Source of the DNA: Rhodanobacter sp. AS-Z3
GTDB lineage: Bacteria > Pseudomonadota > Gammaproteobacteria > Xanthomonadales > Rhodanobacteraceae
Assembly: GCF_029224025.1 (NCBI RefSeq)
Contig: NZ_CP119392.1
Span: forward strand, 2,317,001-2,381,000
DNA: 64,000 nt
Direction of reading: 5' to 3'
Position numbers and translations under genes: made by a program. The notes under the pieces are model-generated. The model saw nothing but the letters and a program-made list of their open reading frames with translations. It had not been told where the DNA came from and did not search any database. Shown here one piece after another: positions 23,199 to 32,915 of the stretch (positions are counted from its first letter, which is position 1; every line of letters starts with the position of its first letter).

Positions 23199-23938
23199 GT
23201 GAGAGCTGGATCGTCGGGATCAACCCGGTCGAAGGTGCGCTGAGCAACGATGCCGAGCGCGTGCGCGAAGTGCTGGTCGAAAATGGCCAGCGCAATGCAC
23301 GCGTGCTGGAGCTGGCCGAGCATGCGAAGAAATTGAATATCCCGGTGCTCCATCGGCCGCGCGAAGAGCTGGACAAGCATGCCGGCGAAGCGCGTCACCA
23401 GGGCATCGTGGCACGTTACGAGGCGGCGCCCGCCGCGCACGAGAATGATCTGGCCGGCCTGCTTGAACGCGACGGCAGCGACGCGTTGGTGCTGGTGCTC
23501 GACGGCGTCACCGATCCGCACAACCTCGGCGCCTGCCTGCGTAGTGCAGCGGCGGCCAAGGTCACCGCCGTGATCGTGCCCAAGGATCGCGCGGTCGGAC
23601 TGACCCCCGTGGTACGTCGTGCTTCGGCGGGCGGCGCCGATCGGGTGCCGCTGATTGCGGTAACCAACCTCGCACGCACGCTGCGTGAACTGAAGGATGC
23701 TGGTGTGTGGATCACCGGCCTGGCCGGCGATACCGATACCACAGTCTACGGCGTCGACTTCAAAGGGCCGGTGGCCATCGTGTTGGGTAGTGAGGGCGAA
23801 GGCATTCGTCGTCTCACTCGCGAGCTGTGTGATTTCGTGGCAAAAATTCCGATGCCCGGCGTGATGGAAAGCCTCAACGTGTCGGTCGCCACCGGCGTCG
23901 TGCTGTTCGAGGCGTTGCGTCAGCGGAGTGCGAAATGA
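23195..23938 (+). CDS. rlmB: 23S rRNA (guanosine-2'-O)-methyltransferase RlmB
   Basis: SpoU-family methyltransferase that modifies G2251 of 23S rRNA using SAM. 247 residues with an N-terminal substrate-binding domain and the knotted SPOUT domain; motif 1 DPHNLGACLRSA, motif 2 VLGSEGEGIRRL and motif 3 IPMPGVMESLNVSVATG are all intact. It overlaps rnr by 4 nt and the next gene by 4 nt, forming a three-gene operon. Confidence 0.95.
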   Translation: MSESWIVGINPVEGALSNDAERVREVLVENGQRNARVLELAEHAKKLNIPVLHRPREELDKHAGEARHQGIVARYEAAPAAHENDLAGLLERDGSDALVLVLDGVTDPHNLGACLRSAAAAKVTAVIVPKDRAVGLTPVVRRASAGGADRVPLIAVTNLARTLRELKDAGVWITGLAGDTDTTVYGVDFKGPVAIVLGSEGEGIRRLTRELCDFVAKIPMPGVMESLNVSVATGVVLFEALRQRSAK

Positions 23939-24231
23939 TGAGCCTGTTCTGGTACGACTGGGCCGGCTATGTCGGCGTTCTTTTCATCTTGCTGGCGTAC
24001 TTTCTGCTGCAGGCACGCAAGTTGCCTGGACACAGCCTGATCTACCAGCTGTTGAATGTGTTTGGCGCGTTTGGCGTATTGCTGTCGCTGATCTTCAGCA
24101 AGAACTCCATGAACTGGCCGGCGTTTTTCATGGAGCTGGCTTGGATTGTGATTGGCGTTTACGGGATCGTGCGCGGGGTGATCAGGCGGCGCGATCCGGG
24201 TGATCAGCAGGGCACCCATTCCTCGGTCTGA
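23935..24231 (+). CDS. Small membrane protein, CBU_0592-like family
   Basis: 98-residue protein with three predicted membrane helices (about 8-25, 38-57, 63-82) and a hydrophilic C-terminal tail. The WAGYVGVLFILLAYFLLQ opening and the NVFGAFGVLLSL and AWIVIGVYGIVRG segments fit the CBU_0592-type family of unknown function. The ATGATG start overlaps the rlmB stop, so it is the third gene of the rnr operon. Confidence 0.75.
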   Translation: MMSLFWYDWAGYVGVLFILLAYFLLQARKLPGHSLIYQLLNVFGAFGVLLSLIFSKNSMNWPAFFMELAWIVIGVYGIVRGVIRRRDPGDQQGTHSSV

Positions 24232-24242
24232 AACGCATACGA

Positions 24243-24276
24243 AAAAGCCTTGCCGGGTTCATTCGGCAAGGCTTGA
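24243..24276. terminator. Terminator between the rnr operon and rnt
   Basis: An 11-bp stem AAGCCTTGCCG / CGGCAAGGCTT with an 8-nt loop; the minus strand continues into TTTTTC, so it serves mainly rnt. It lies between convergent transcription units. Confidence 0.75.
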
Positions 24277-24303
24277 ATGCTCAACCGTGAGGGTGGCTTT
24301 TGC

Positions 24304-24963
24304 TCAGCGCGCACTCAGCCCGTCATGCGCCTGCTCCAGCAGTTCCAGCTGGCGCCAGCGGTTGACCACGCTGCAAAACAACTGCGCGGTGCGCTCGGTG
24401 TCGTAGACCGCTGAATGCGCCTCGCGGCCGTCGAACTCGAGTCCGGCAGCGAGCACGGCCTTGCTCAGCACGGTTTGCCCGTAGGCCAGGCCCCCGAAAC
24501 TGACCGTGTCAAAGCAACTGAACGGGTGGAACGGGTTGCGCTTGTGCCCGGTGCGCCGCACCGCCTGGTTGAGAAAGCCGAGGTCGAACGCGGCGTTGTG
24601 GCCGACCAGAATGGCCCGTTGGCAACCCGCGTCGCGCACCGCATCCCGCACGACCTGGAAGATGTGATCCAGCGCCAGCTTTTCGGCGAGTGCGCCACGC
24701 AGTGGATTGGTCGGATCGATGCCGGTGATTTCCAGCGAGCGCGGATCAAGGTTCGCCCCGGGGAATGGTTCGACGTGTGTCGATACCGTAGGCAGCAGAT
24801 GCAAAAATCCACCTTCGTCCATCGCCAGCGGAATCGCGGCAATTTCCAGCAGGGCGTCGTGTTCGGCGTCGAAACCGCCGGTTTCGACATCCACCACTAC
24901 AGGCAGGAAGCCGCGAAACCGGTCGGCCATGCGGGGCGAATTGCTATTGCTCGGTGTATCCAT
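24304..24963 (-). CDS. rnt: Ribonuclease T
   Basis: DEDDh 3'-5' exoribonuclease that trims the 3' ends of tRNA and other stable RNAs. 219 residues. Catalytic residues are visible as DVETGGF (first Asp and Glu), [11 protein letters not shown] (Asp) and [11 protein letters not shown] (His, Asp), and the [19 protein letters not shown] segment is typical of RNase T. The start ATG rc 24963 gives an N-terminal extension of about 20 residues compared with the core. Confidence 0.93.
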   Translation of the reverse strand: MDTPSNSNSPRMADRFRGFLPVVVDVETGGFDAEHDALLEIAAIPLAMDEGGFLHLLPTVSTHVEPFPGANLDPRSLEITGIDPTNPLRGALAEKLALDHIFQVVRDAVRDAGCQRAILVGHNAAFDLGFLNQAVRRTGHKRNPFHPFSCFDTVSFGGLAYGQTVLSKAVLAAGLEFDGREAHSAVYDTERTAQLFCSVVNRWRQLELLEQAHDGLSAR

Positions 24964-25022
24964 CGGCGAAGCATATCAGCCGGCTTGTTGTCACCGTGCC
25001 GAAATTGCCTGCAACCGAAGTG

Positions 25023-25646
25023 TCAGCGACGATCCAGTGTCGCGCCGGTCAACAAGCCGCGTGCCAGCATGCTGCACTGGCGCCGGTACAACAGCAGTTG
25101 CCACTGGCGGCCACCGAGTTGCCGCCACAGCACGGCTGAGCGCATCGCGGCGAGCAGGTTGGTACGGACCTTTTCCACCACCAGCGGGATTTGCAGTTGC
25201 TGCGGATTGCCGCTGACCATCACGCGTGGAGTGAGCAGTGAAAGCGTCGATGCATACAGCTCGGCCAGCCGGCTGTGGACCTGGCTGGAGTCCGGGCCGA
25301 AATGCTCGACCTGACGCTGCGCGGCCACGATGCCTTGCTGCAGTTTTGCGAGCAGCTCTGGCCGCGCGGCCAGACTGCGCTCCAGGCGCATCACGGTAAC
25401 CGTCATGCGAGTCACCGCCATATCTCGGCCGGTTTCGTCGAGTTGGGCGATCAGTGTGCGCAAGCCCAGTCGCACATTCGAGGTGTCGCCATATACCGCG
25501 ACTACAGACGGTGCGTCGATGCGGAATACGCTGGCCACGCTGGCTTCCATCGCGCCGTCGTCGCAACGTCCGTCATTGGCCAGTTGCTGGGCCAGTGTGC
25601 AGGCCTGGAACAAGCCGGCGAGTGCGAGCACGCGCTCTTCGGTCAT
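25023..25646 (-). CDS. hflD: High-frequency lysogenization protein HflD
   Basis: 207-residue mostly helical, membrane-associated protein; in E. coli HflD (YcfC) binds the CII protein of phage lambda. The start ATG rc 25646 (MTEERVLALAGLFQACTLAQQL) matches the family N-terminus; no Shine-Dalgarno is seen. The DIAVTRMTVTVMRLERSL-like segment and the FLLYRRQCSMLARGLLTG-like C-terminus fit. It follows mnmA after 52 nt, the usual mnmA-hflD order. Confidence 0.88.
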   Translation of the reverse strand: MTEERVLALAGLFQACTLAQQLANDGRCDDGAMEASVASVFRIDAPSVVAVYGDTSNVRLGLRTLIAQLDETGRDMAVTRMTVTVMRLERSLAARPELLAKLQQGIVAAQRQVEHFGPDSSQVHSRLAELYASTLSLLTPRVMVSGNPQQLQIPLVVEKVRTNLLAAMRSAVLWRQLGGRQWQLLLYRRQCSMLARGLLTGATLDRR

Positions 25647-25698
25647 GGAGAAAGTTTCAAACACAGCGTGAAAACACTCTTGCGGGGAATGAGGAGAA

Positions 25699-26802
25699 TC
25701 AGACGGAAGGCAGCAGGCCGCCATAGGCAGCGTCGGTGGCAGCGATGACAGCGCCGCCGAGGCAGACCTCTCCATCGTAGAGCACCAGCGACTGTCCGGG
25801 GGTGACTGCACGTTGGGTGTCGTCGAAGCTTACGTCAAGGCCGTTGTCAGTGACGGTGACGGTGCAAGACTGGTCGGTCTGGCGATAACGGGTGCGGGCG
25901 GTGCAGCGGAAGTGGGTAGCGGGGGCGATTCCATCGACCCAGGTGGGTGCTTCGGACTGCAGCCGGCGCGAATGCAGCCAGCGGCTTTCGCCGCCCTGCG
26001 CCACAAACAGCACGTTCGCCGCCACATCCTTGCCGACCACGTACCACGGCTCACTGCTGGCACCATGACGACCGCCGATGCCCAGCCCGTTGCGCTGGCC
26101 CAGGGTGTAGTACATCACGCCCTCGTGCTCGCCGATCAGTTCACCATCCGGGCTGCGCATTTCGCCGCGACGGGCGGGAATGTACTGCGACAGAAAACCA
26201 CGGAAGTCGCGCTCACCGATGAAGCAGATGCCGGTGGAGTCTTTCTTGGCGTGGGTGGGCAGGTTCGCTTCGCGAGCCAGTTCGCGCACGCGTGGCTTTT
26301 CGATTCCGCCCAACGGAAACAGGGTGGCAGCCAATGGTTTTTGGCCCAGTGCGTGCAGGAAGTAACTCTGATCCTTGGCTGCGTCGACGGCACGCAGCAG
26401 ACGATAGCGACCGTCCCTGCAGTCGACCCGGGCGTAGTGGCCCGTAGCGATTTTTTCCGCGCCCAGGGCGTGAGCTTCATCGAGGAAGGTCTTGAACTTG
26501 ATCTCGCGATTGCACAGTACGTCGGGGTTGGGCGTGCGGCCGGCGCGATACTCGGCGAGGAAATGCTCGAACACGCCATCCCAATACTCGCCGGCGAAAT
26601 TGCGCGCATGAAACGGGATGCCCAGTCGTCCGCACACCGCCACGGCGTCCTTGCGGTCGGCATCGGTGGTGCAGGGGCCGGAGCGTTCGTCCTCCTCCCA
26701 GTTCTGCATGAACAGGCCTTCGACCTGGTGGCCGGCGCGCAGCAGCAGCAGGGCGGCCACCGAGGAATCGACGCCGCCGGAAATGCCCAGCATCACCTTC
26801 AC
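25699..26802 (-). CDS. mnmA: tRNA-specific 2-thiouridylase MnmA
   Basis: Thiolates U34 of tRNA Lys, Glu and Gln (s2U). 367 residues; PP-loop GISGGVDSS at 6-14, catalytic cysteines in [12 protein letters not shown] and in [12 protein letters not shown]. Its start overlaps the nudJ stop by 4 nt (ATGA), so nudJ-mnmA-hflD form one transcription unit. Confidence 0.96.
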   Translation of the reverse strand: MKVMLGISGGVDSSVAALLLLRAGHQVEGLFMQNWEEDERSGPCTTDADRKDAVAVCGRLGIPFHARNFAGEYWDGVFEHFLAEYRAGRTPNPDVLCNREIKFKTFLDEAHALGAEKIATGHYARVDCRDGRYRLLRAVDAAKDQSYFLHALGQKPLAATLFPLGGIEKPRVRELAREANLPTHAKKDSTGICFIGERDFRGFLSQYIPARRGEMRSPDGELIGEHEGVMYYTLGQRNGLGIGGRHGASSEPWYVVGKDVAANVLFVAQGGESRWLHSRRLQSEAPTWVDGIAPATHFRCTARTRYRQTDQSCTVTVTDNGLDVSFDDTQRAVTPGQSLVLYDGEVCLGGAVIAATDAAYGGLLPSV

Positions 26803-27284
26803 GCCGCTGCGCCTTCAGTCAGGTGGCTGAGGCAGTTCAGCGGCAAGCGCTGCCCACCCAGCCACAGGTCGATGCTTTGCAGGATCATCGGGCTGCGCAG
26901 GCGATCACCCAGTGCGGCAATCTCGGCACGGGTCAGCCACAACGCGCGGGCGATGTCGCTGTCCAGTGGGCGCTTCGGGTCGTGGCTCACCGCTTCGGCG
27001 GCAAAGCTGAAGCGCACCACCGCGTCGCCGTGTTCGGTGCTGCGCCACTGGTGCACCCCGATCAGATGCTTCAGTTCCACCGTCCAGCCGGTTTCTTCCA
27101 GGGTCTCGCGCTGTGCGGCTGCCAGCAAGGTTTCGCCGTCATCCAGATGGCCGGCTGGCTGGTTATAGACCAACCGCCCGCTGACCTCTTCCTCGACCAT
27201 CAGAAAACGATCACCCATGGCCACCACGCAAGCGACGGTGACGTGCGGGCGCCAAATTTCACTGCGGGAACGGGAAGCGGTCAT
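26799..27284 (-). CDS. nudJ: Nudix hydrolase, NudJ-like phosphatase
   Basis: Nudix pyrophosphatase resembling E. coli NudJ, which acts on hydroxymethylpyrimidine pyrophosphate and nucleoside di- and triphosphates. About 161 residues. The PHVTVACVV strand, the [20 protein letters not shown] and ETGW parts of the Nudix box, HQWRS and LRSPM segments closely follow NudJ. I take ATG rc 27284; an in-frame GTG two codons earlier is equally possible. It is the first gene of the mnmA operon. The function is inferred from the family. Confidence 0.88.
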   Translation of the reverse strand: MTASRSRSEIWRPHVTVACVVAMGDRFLMVEEEVSGRLVYNQPAGHLDDGETLLAAAQRETLEETGWTVELKHLIGVHQWRSTEHGDAVVRFSFAAEAVSHDPKRPLDSDIARALWLTRAEIAALGDRLRSPMILQSIDLWLGGQRLPLNCLSHLTEGAAA

Positions 27285-27404
27285 CAACACGAATGCGGGG
27301 GTGGAAAAGTGGCCATTGTGCCATCACCTCTGCTCACGCACCGTTGCGGAGAGACAGATCCACTGCGGCGTATACTTCGTAGCTGAGAATAGACACTGAC
27401 AAAC

Positions 27405-27731
27405 ATGGCCCACGAACCTGAACATGAGCACGACAGCGGCCGCGGACTGGCGCTGGAGACGGCAAAGCCTGAAGTGGCGCGACCACCGCTATTCCAGGTG
27501 CTGTTGCTGAACGATGATTTCACCCCGATGGACTTCGTGGTCGAGGTGCTGCGTAGCTTTTTCAACCTTGACCAGGAGCAGGCGGTACAGGTAATGCTGC
27601 ACGTACATACCCGCGGTCGCGGTGTTTGCGGTGTATTTACGCGTGAAGTGGCCGAAACAAAGGTAACCCACGTCAACGAATACGCACGCACCCATCAGCA
27701 TCCGTTGTTGTGCACTATGGAAAAGCTCTGA
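27405..27731 (+). CDS. clpS: ATP-dependent Clp protease adaptor ClpS
   Basis: N-degron adaptor that hands proteins with destabilising N-termini to ClpAP. 108 residues; a disordered acidic N-terminus is followed by the ClpS core: [18 protein letters not shown] (Asn and Asp of the N-end pocket), [21 protein letters not shown], and the C-terminal LLCTMEKL. It is followed by clpA as usual. Confidence 0.96.
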   Translation: MAHEPEHEHDSGRGLALETAKPEVARPPLFQVLLLNDDFTPMDFVVEVLRSFFNLDQEQAVQVMLHVHTRGRGVCGVFTREVAETKVTHVNEYARTHQHPLLCTMEKL

Positions 27732-27798
27732 GCAACCCCATTACGTGCTCATTGCGGCGTTGAAGGCCGCTCCCACTGCAAGGCAGGAGATGATCCGC

Positions 27799-30069
27799 AT
27801 GTTCAGCAAGGATCTGGAAGTCACCATCGGCCACTGTTACAAACAGGCCCGCGAACAGCGGCATGAGTTCATGACGGTCGAGCACTTGCTGCTGGCCCTC
27901 ACTGAAAACCAGTCGGCGGTAGGCGCGCTGCGCGCCTGTGGCGTCGATCTGCCGCGGTTGTCGGCTGATCTGCAGCGCATCATTGGCGAAACCGTACCGG
28001 TGTTGCCGGCCGGCGATGAGCGCGATACGCAACCCACGCTGGGTTTCCAGCGCGTGCTGCAGCGGGCCGTTTACCATGTGCAATCCTCGGGGCGGAAGGA
28101 AGTCACCGGCGCCAACGTGCTGGTGGCGATCTTCGGCGAGAAGGACTCGCACGCGGTGTATTTCATGCATCAGCAGGAAATCACCCGGCTCGACGTGGTC
28201 AATTACATCTCGCACGGTATCGCCAAGATCGGCGACGAGCCGGCCGCCGGCGTGTCCAGTGGCGAGCGCGAAGGCGAGGAGGGCGGTGAGCCCAAGGGCA
28301 ATCCGCTGCACGAATTTGCCAGCAACCTCAACGAACTGGCCCTGGAAGGCAAGATCGATCCGCTGATCGGCCGTGCCGACGAGATCGAGCGCACCATCCA
28401 GGTGTTGTGTCGCCGGCGCAAGAACAATCCCCTGTACGTGGGCGAAGCCGGCGTGGGCAAGACCGCGCTGGCCGAAGGTCTGGCCAAGCGCATCGTCGAT
28501 GGCGAGGTGCCTGAAGTGCTGGAGAGCGCCACGATCTGGTCGCTCGATCTGGGCTCGCTAGTCGCCGGTACCAAATATCGCGGCGATTTCGAGAAGCGCC
28601 TGAAAGGCGTGATCGCCCAGTTGAAGAAGCAACCGGGCGCGATCCTGTTCATCGATGAAATCCACACCATCATCGGTGCCGGTTCGGCTTCGGGCGGCAC
28701 CATGGATGCCTCGAACCTGATCAAGCCAATGCTCGCCTCGGGTGAGTTGCGCTGCATTGGTTCGACCACGTTCCAGGAATACCGTGGCGTGTTCGAGAAG
28801 GACCGTGCGCTGGCCCGCCGTTTCCAGAAGATCGACGTGGTCGAGCCGACGGTTGCCGACAGTATCGAGATCCTCAAGGGCCTGCGCTCGCGCTTCGAAG
28901 AGCATCACCACGTTGCCTATACCAACGAGGCGCTGAAGGCGGCGGTCGACCTGTCGGTGAAGCACATTCCTGACCGCTTGCTGCCGGACAAGGCCATCGA
29001 CGTGATCGACGAGGCTGGTGCACGTCAGCGGTTGCTGCCCGTTGATCAACGCACCGGCACGGTGGATGTCAGCGAGGTCGAGTACATCGTGGCCAAGATG
29101 GCGCGCATTCCGGCCAAGCAGGTTTCGGCCTCCGATCGCGACGTGCTGCGGAATCTGGAACGCAATCTGAAAATGGTGGTGTTTGGTCAGGACCCGGCGA
29201 TCGAGGCGCTGGCCGCATCGATCAAGATGGCCCGCTCGGGTCTGGCCGATCCGTCCAAGCCGATCGGCTGCTTCCTGCTTGCTGGCCCCACTGGTGTGGG
29301 CAAGACCGAGGTGACCAAGCAACTGGCGATGCAGCTGGGCATCGAAATGATCCGCTTCGACATGTCCGAATACATGGAAGGCCACTCGGTTTCGCGGCTG
29401 GTCGGTGCGCCTCCGGGCTATGTCGGTTTCGACCAGGGTGGCCTGTTGACCGAGGCGGTGGTCAAGCACCCGCACGCGGTATTGCTGCTGGACGAGATAG
29501 AGAAGGCGCACCCGGATGTTTTCAACATCCTGCTGCAAGTGATGGATCGCGGCGTGCTGACCGACACCAACGGTCGCGAGGCGAACTTCAAGAACGTGGT
29601 GGTAGTGATGACCACCAATGCCGGTGCGGCGATTGCTTCGCGGCGCAGCATGGGTTTCGTCGAGCAGAAGCACGAGTCCGATGCGATGGAAGTGATTCGG
29701 CGCATCTTCACACCGGAGTTCCGCAACCGGCTGGACGCGATCATCCAGTTCGGTGCGCTGGATTTCGAGCACATCCTGCGCGTGGTCGACAAGTTCCTGA
29801 TCGAACTGGAAAGCCAGTTGACCGAGAAGCGGGTGAGCCTGGACGTGGATGCCGATGCGCGGCGCTGGCTGGCCGAGCATGGCTTCGATCCGCAGATGGG
29901 CGCCCGCCCGATGGCGCGGGTCATTCAGGAAAAGGTCAAGCGTGCACTGGCTGACGAACTGCTGTTCGGCAAGTTGGCCGACGGTGGCGTGGTTCGCTTG
30001 AGCGTGGTCGACGGCGAGCTGAAGGTCGACTGCAAGGCGGCCGAGCAGTTGCCGGTGGTGGTCGAATAG
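27799..30069 (+). CDS. clpA: ATP-dependent Clp protease ATP-binding subunit ClpA
   Basis: Unfoldase partner of ClpP and ClpS. Start ATG 27799 is chosen because AGGAG at 27785-27789 lies 9 nt upstream and the product begins like other ClpA proteins (MFSKDLEVTIGHCYKQAREQ). 756 residues: N-domain (1-145), AAA+ D1 with GEAGVGKTAL, AAA+ D2 with GPTGVGKTEV and LLDEIEKAHPDVF, and the C-terminal small domain. All ATPase motifs are intact. Confidence 0.96.
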   Translation: MFSKDLEVTIGHCYKQAREQRHEFMTVEHLLLALTENQSAVGALRACGVDLPRLSADLQRIIGETVPVLPAGDERDTQPTLGFQRVLQRAVYHVQSSGRKEVTGANVLVAIFGEKDSHAVYFMHQQEITRLDVVNYISHGIAKIGDEPAAGVSSGEREGEEGGEPKGNPLHEFASNLNELALEGKIDPLIGRADEIERTIQVLCRRRKNNPLYVGEAGVGKTALAEGLAKRIVDGEVPEVLESATIWSLDLGSLVAGTKYRGDFEKRLKGVIAQLKKQPGAILFIDEIHTIIGAGSASGGTMDASNLIKPMLASGELRCIGSTTFQEYRGVFEKDRALARRFQKIDVVEPTVADSIEILKGLRSRFEEHHHVAYTNEALKAAVDLSVKHIPDRLLPDKAIDVIDEAGARQRLLPVDQRTGTVDVSEVEYIVAKMARIPAKQVSASDRDVLRNLERNLKMVVFGQDPAIEALAASIKMARSGLADPSKPIGCFLLAGPTGVGKTEVTKQLAMQLGIEMIRFDMSEYMEGHSVSRLVGAPPGYVGFDQGGLLTEAVVKHPHAVLLLDEIEKAHPDVFNILLQVMDRGVLTDTNGREANFKNVVVVMTTNAGAAIASRRSMGFVEQKHESDAMEVIRRIFTPEFRNRLDAIIQFGALDFEHILRVVDKFLIELESQLTEKRVSLDVDADARRWLAEHGFDPQMGARPMARVIQEKVKRALADELLFGKLADGGVVRLSVVDGELKVDCKAAEQLPVVVE

Positions 30070-30096
30070 CGCGGGTTGCCCGGATTACGGGCAAAG

Positions 30097-30124
30097 CAAA
30101 GGCGGCGCAGGCGCCGCCTTTGTC
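30097..30124 (+). terminator. Terminator after clpA
   Basis: The inverted repeat CAAAGGCGGCGC / GCGCCGCCTTTG begins 28 nt after the clpA stop. It has a short T-run and a very tight loop. Confidence 0.6.
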
Positions 30125-30180
30125 ATGTATGCACTTCACCACGTGTCTGTTGCGCCGAATGGCGCGTGCCGACGTGCCGC

Positions 30181-30399
30181 TTACTTCATGCGGTAAGTGA
30201 TGCGTCCCTTGCTCAGGTCGTACGGGGTCATTTCAATCTTGACCTTGTCGCCCGTGAGAATGCGGATGTAGTGCTTGCGCATACGGCCGGAAATGTGGGC
30301 AATGATGACATGCCCGTTCTCCAGCTGTACGCGAAACATGGTGTTGGGCAGGGTCTCCTGGACCGTGCCTTCCATTTCGATGACGTCGTCTTTGGCCAT
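30181..30399 (-). CDS. infA: Translation initiation factor IF-1
   Basis: 72-residue S1/OB-fold factor that binds the ribosomal A site during initiation. The sequence is canonical: [19 protein letters not shown] at the start, [19 protein letters not shown] in the middle and KGRITYRMK at the end. It is convergent with clpA, a usual neighbour. Confidence 0.97.
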   Translation of the reverse strand: MAKDDVIEMEGTVQETLPNTMFRVQLENGHVIIAHISGRMRKHYIRILTGDKVKIEMTPYDLSKGRITYRMK

Positions 30400-30445
30400 G
30401 TGTTCCGAGGTTCACGCGCAGCCGTCATGGCCGCGTAAGCCGACG

Positions 30446-30474
30446 ATTATGTCACGAATGAGCCGCTGGTTAAA
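30446..30474 (-). promoter_or_regulatory. Candidate infA promoter
   Basis: On the minus strand, CATAAT (30446-30451) lies 17 nt after TTTAAC (30469-30474), about 40 nt upstream of infA. The -35 is a poor match, so this is moderate evidence only. Confidence 0.45.
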
Positions 30475-30506
30475 GAAACATCACAAGCCAGCCAGCCCCC
30501 TGTGGG

Positions 30507-30782
30507 TCAGGCGAAATGCTCGTCCAGCTTGCGCCGGATCTCCTGCTCGACCATGCCCTTGAGCGGCGCCAGCATCAGGCCCAGCTCGGCCTTGACGTGG
30601 ATGACGTCGCTGTCGACCGCAATCGAGCCGTTGACACCGGAGCGTGTGAACAAAAGTGTGTTGTCCTGCCAGCGTCCGTCGATCCCAAATTTTTCGCGCA
30701 TGCGCGCGGCCACTTTGTCGACCACCGAGCGAGCTTCGTTGATGGAGAGCTGGTGGGGGCGGCGAATATCAATCGTGGGCAT
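30507..30782 (-). CDS. Polyhydroxyalkanoic acid system (PHA_gran_rgn-like) family protein
   Basis: 91-residue soluble alpha/beta protein beginning MPTIDIRRPHQLSINEARSV and ending in an amphipathic helix (KGMVEQEIRRKLDEHF). This pattern (IxRxHxLxxxEAxxxxxxxAxxLxxxFG...) is that of the polyhydroxyalkanoic acid system family, small proteins of unclear role often found away from PHA genes. No PHA genes are nearby. It lies upstream of infA on the same strand. Confidence 0.75.
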   Translation of the reverse strand: MPTIDIRRPHQLSINEARSVVDKVAARMREKFGIDGRWQDNTLLFTRSGVNGSIAVDSDVIHVKAELGLMLAPLKGMVEQEIRRKLDEHFA

Positions 30783-30876
30783 GGCGGGTTCCAGTGTTTT
30801 TGACGGGATATGGAAGGGCATCTTAGCGGCATGAATCGGCATGGTAGAGTTCCGCGATCCATCGACCGGTTTGTGC

Positions 30877-31644
30877 ATGCGTATCGAATTTCCCCATGTG
30901 GCCCGTGAAGATTTTCGCTGGGCGCAGGCGTTGTTGCGTATCGGCAGCGCCCCCGACAATGATCTGGTACTGGCTTCCGGCCAGGCCGCGCCGGAGCATT
31001 TGCGCATCCACCAGGACCGTCGCGGCTGGGTACTGCAGGTTGTCCCGTCAGCCGATCGCATTTACGTCAATGCGCGGCCAGTGCGCGAGCAAGCGTTGTT
31101 GCGTGCCGGCGACGTGGTCAGCGTTGGCGATTGTCGGCTGCTGTTGCGTGCCGACGAAGACCCCGTGCAACGCCCGCCACTGCAGGTTTCCGAAGAGGGG
31201 CGCGGCACGGTGGCTTTGCGTGCCGTGGCCGGACCGCTCTCGGGACGGGTTTGGTCGTTGCTGGGCAACCTGGAACTCGGTGCGCCGGGCGGCGTTCCGC
31301 TGGAGCTGCCGCAAGGCGATGTGGTGGTACTGCGAATCGGCTGGGAAGCCGGGCAATTGTGTCTGGAAGCCGTTCGCCCGTGTGAGCGCCATCCGCTGCG
31401 GGTCAACGGGGCATGTGTGGATAAACTTGCGCTGCAGCCCGGCGACCAGGTCGGCGTGGCCATGCACCGCTTCGTCATTGACGGCCCGGGCATGAGGCCG
31501 GAGCCGGAGTTGTTGATACCCGAATCATGGTCGCAGCCGTTACCAGAGGAGTCGGCCGGTCCGAGCAGCGAGGTGTGGTGGCTGATTGTCACTGCTGCAG
31601 TGTTGGCATTGGGTATTGCGCTGGTGCTGCTGATCCGTTTCTAG
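30877..31644 (+). CDS. FHA-domain protein with C-terminal membrane anchor
   Basis: About 255 residues. An N-terminal forkhead-associated domain is visible (LLRIGSAPDNDLVL, HLRIHQDRRGW, IYVNARPVREQALL, GDVVSVGDCRLLL), which usually binds phosphothreonine. A second, degenerate FHA-like half follows (GRVWSLLGNLELG..., LRVNGACVDKLAL), and the protein ends in one hydrophobic helix (WWLIVTAAVLALGIALVLLI), so it is probably tail-anchored in the inner membrane. I prefer ATG 30877 because the first FHA strand begins right after it; ATG 30841 is the alternative. Partners are unknown. Confidence 0.78.
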   Translation: MRIEFPHVAREDFRWAQALLRIGSAPDNDLVLASGQAAPEHLRIHQDRRGWVLQVVPSADRIYVNARPVREQALLRAGDVVSVGDCRLLLRADEDPVQRPPLQVSEEGRGTVALRAVAGPLSGRVWSLLGNLELGAPGGVPLELPQGDVVVLRIGWEAGQLCLEAVRPCERHPLRVNGACVDKLALQPGDQVGVAMHRFVIDGPGMRPEPELLIPESWSQPLPEESAGPSSEVWWLIVTAAVLALGIALVLLIRF

Positions 31645-31738
31645 CCGGTCATTCCGGGGCGCCCGTTGCGGTAGTTGACCATGCCATGCTGCGCCGCGGC
31701 ATAATGCGGGTACCACCTTCTTCAGGATGCGGGCGCAA

Positions 31739-32824
31739 GTGAACAGAGTCTGGAACTTCAGTGCCGGTCCGGCAGCGTTGCCGCCGGCCGTCCTTGAGCG
31801 TGCACAACGCGAGTTGCTCGACTGGAACGGCAGCGGCGCATCGGTGATGGAACAGTCGCATCGCGGCAAGCGATTCATCGCGATGGCCGAGCAGGCAGAA
31901 GCCGACCTGCGTGCCTTGATGGACATTCCAGCGGACTACGCAGTGCTGTTTTTGCAGGGCGGTGCGACCCAGCATTTCGCGCAGATTCCGATGAACCTCG
32001 CCGGTCCCGGTGACAGCGCCGACTATATTGTCAGCGGACATTGGAGTGCCAAGGCCGTCAGCGAAGCGGGCCCTTACCTGCACGTCAACGTGGCAGCCAG
32101 CAGTGTTGCAGACGATTACCTGATGCTGCCGGCGCGCGACAACTGGCAGCTCGATCCGAACGCGGCCTACGTGCACTACACGCCGAACGAGACGATTCAT
32201 GGCGTCGAGTTTCACGAGGTACCCGAGGTCGGTGCGGTGCCGCTGGTGGCCGACCTGTCCTCGAATATCCTGTCCGAGCCGCTCGACGTGAACCGGTTTG
32301 GACTGATCTACGCAGGCGCGCAGAAGAACATCGGCCCGTCGGGGTTGGTGGTCATGATCATCCGTCGCGACCTGTTGCAGCGTGCCGGTCGGCCGATGGC
32401 GAAGATTTTTCGCTACGCCGAGCACGCTGCCGCCGGCTCCATGCTCAATACCCCGAACACCTGGGGCTGGTATCTGTCCGGGCTGACCTTCCAATGGCTA
32501 TTGGGGCAGGGTGGCCTGGAGGCGATGGCCAAACTCAATCATGCAAAGGCCGATGCGCTGTATCAGGCCATCGATGGTTCGGGCGGCTATTACCGCAATC
32601 CCATCGATCTGGCAGCACGTTCGCGCATGAACGTGCGCTTTGAACTGCATGATACGGCACTGGATGCGGCCTTCCTGCAGGAGACCGAGGCGGCTGGCTT
32701 GCTTGCGCTGAAAGGTCACAAGGCGCTGGGTGGCATGCGCGCGTCGCTGTACAACGCAGTACCACTGGCTGCGGTCGAGGCGCTGGTCGAATTCATGCGT
32801 GACTTTGCGCGTCGGCACGGTTGA
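31739..32824 (+). CDS. serC: Phosphoserine aminotransferase
   Basis: PLP aminotransferase of serine and pyridoxine biosynthesis. GTG 31739 gives the family-like N-terminus MNRVWNFSAGPAALP and 361 residues; an ATG four codons upstream is possible. The PLP lysine is Lys196 in YAGAQKNIGPSG. It begins a serC-pheA-aroA cluster, a common arrangement that couples serine and aromatic amino acid synthesis. Confidence 0.94.
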   Translation: MNRVWNFSAGPAALPPAVLERAQRELLDWNGSGASVMEQSHRGKRFIAMAEQAEADLRALMDIPADYAVLFLQGGATQHFAQIPMNLAGPGDSADYIVSGHWSAKAVSEAGPYLHVNVAASSVADDYLMLPARDNWQLDPNAAYVHYTPNETIHGVEFHEVPEVGAVPLVADLSSNILSEPLDVNRFGLIYAGAQKNIGPSGLVVMIIRRDLLQRAGRPMAKIFRYAEHAAAGSMLNTPNTWGWYLSGLTFQWLLGQGGLEAMAKLNHAKADALYQAIDGSGGYYRNPIDLAARSRMNVRFELHDTALDAAFLQETEAAGLLALKGHKALGGMRASLYNAVPLAAVEALVEFMRDFARRHG

Positions 32825-32870
32825 CCGCGCAATAGTTGAAGTTTTCAGGCAGGATGCAGGCTTACCTTTT

Positions 32871-32897
32871 GGACGTCCATCAAAACGGACGTCCATC
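32871..32897 (+). repeat. Direct repeat of a palindromic octamer before pheA
   Basis: Two copies of GGACGTCCATC (32871-32881 and 32887-32897), period 16 bp, each containing the palindrome GGACGTCC, 19 nt before the pheA start. The spacing and symmetry suggest a protein-binding site; the regulator is not known. Confidence 0.5.
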
Positions 32898-32915
32898 CAT
32901 CCAGGCAATCATCGC

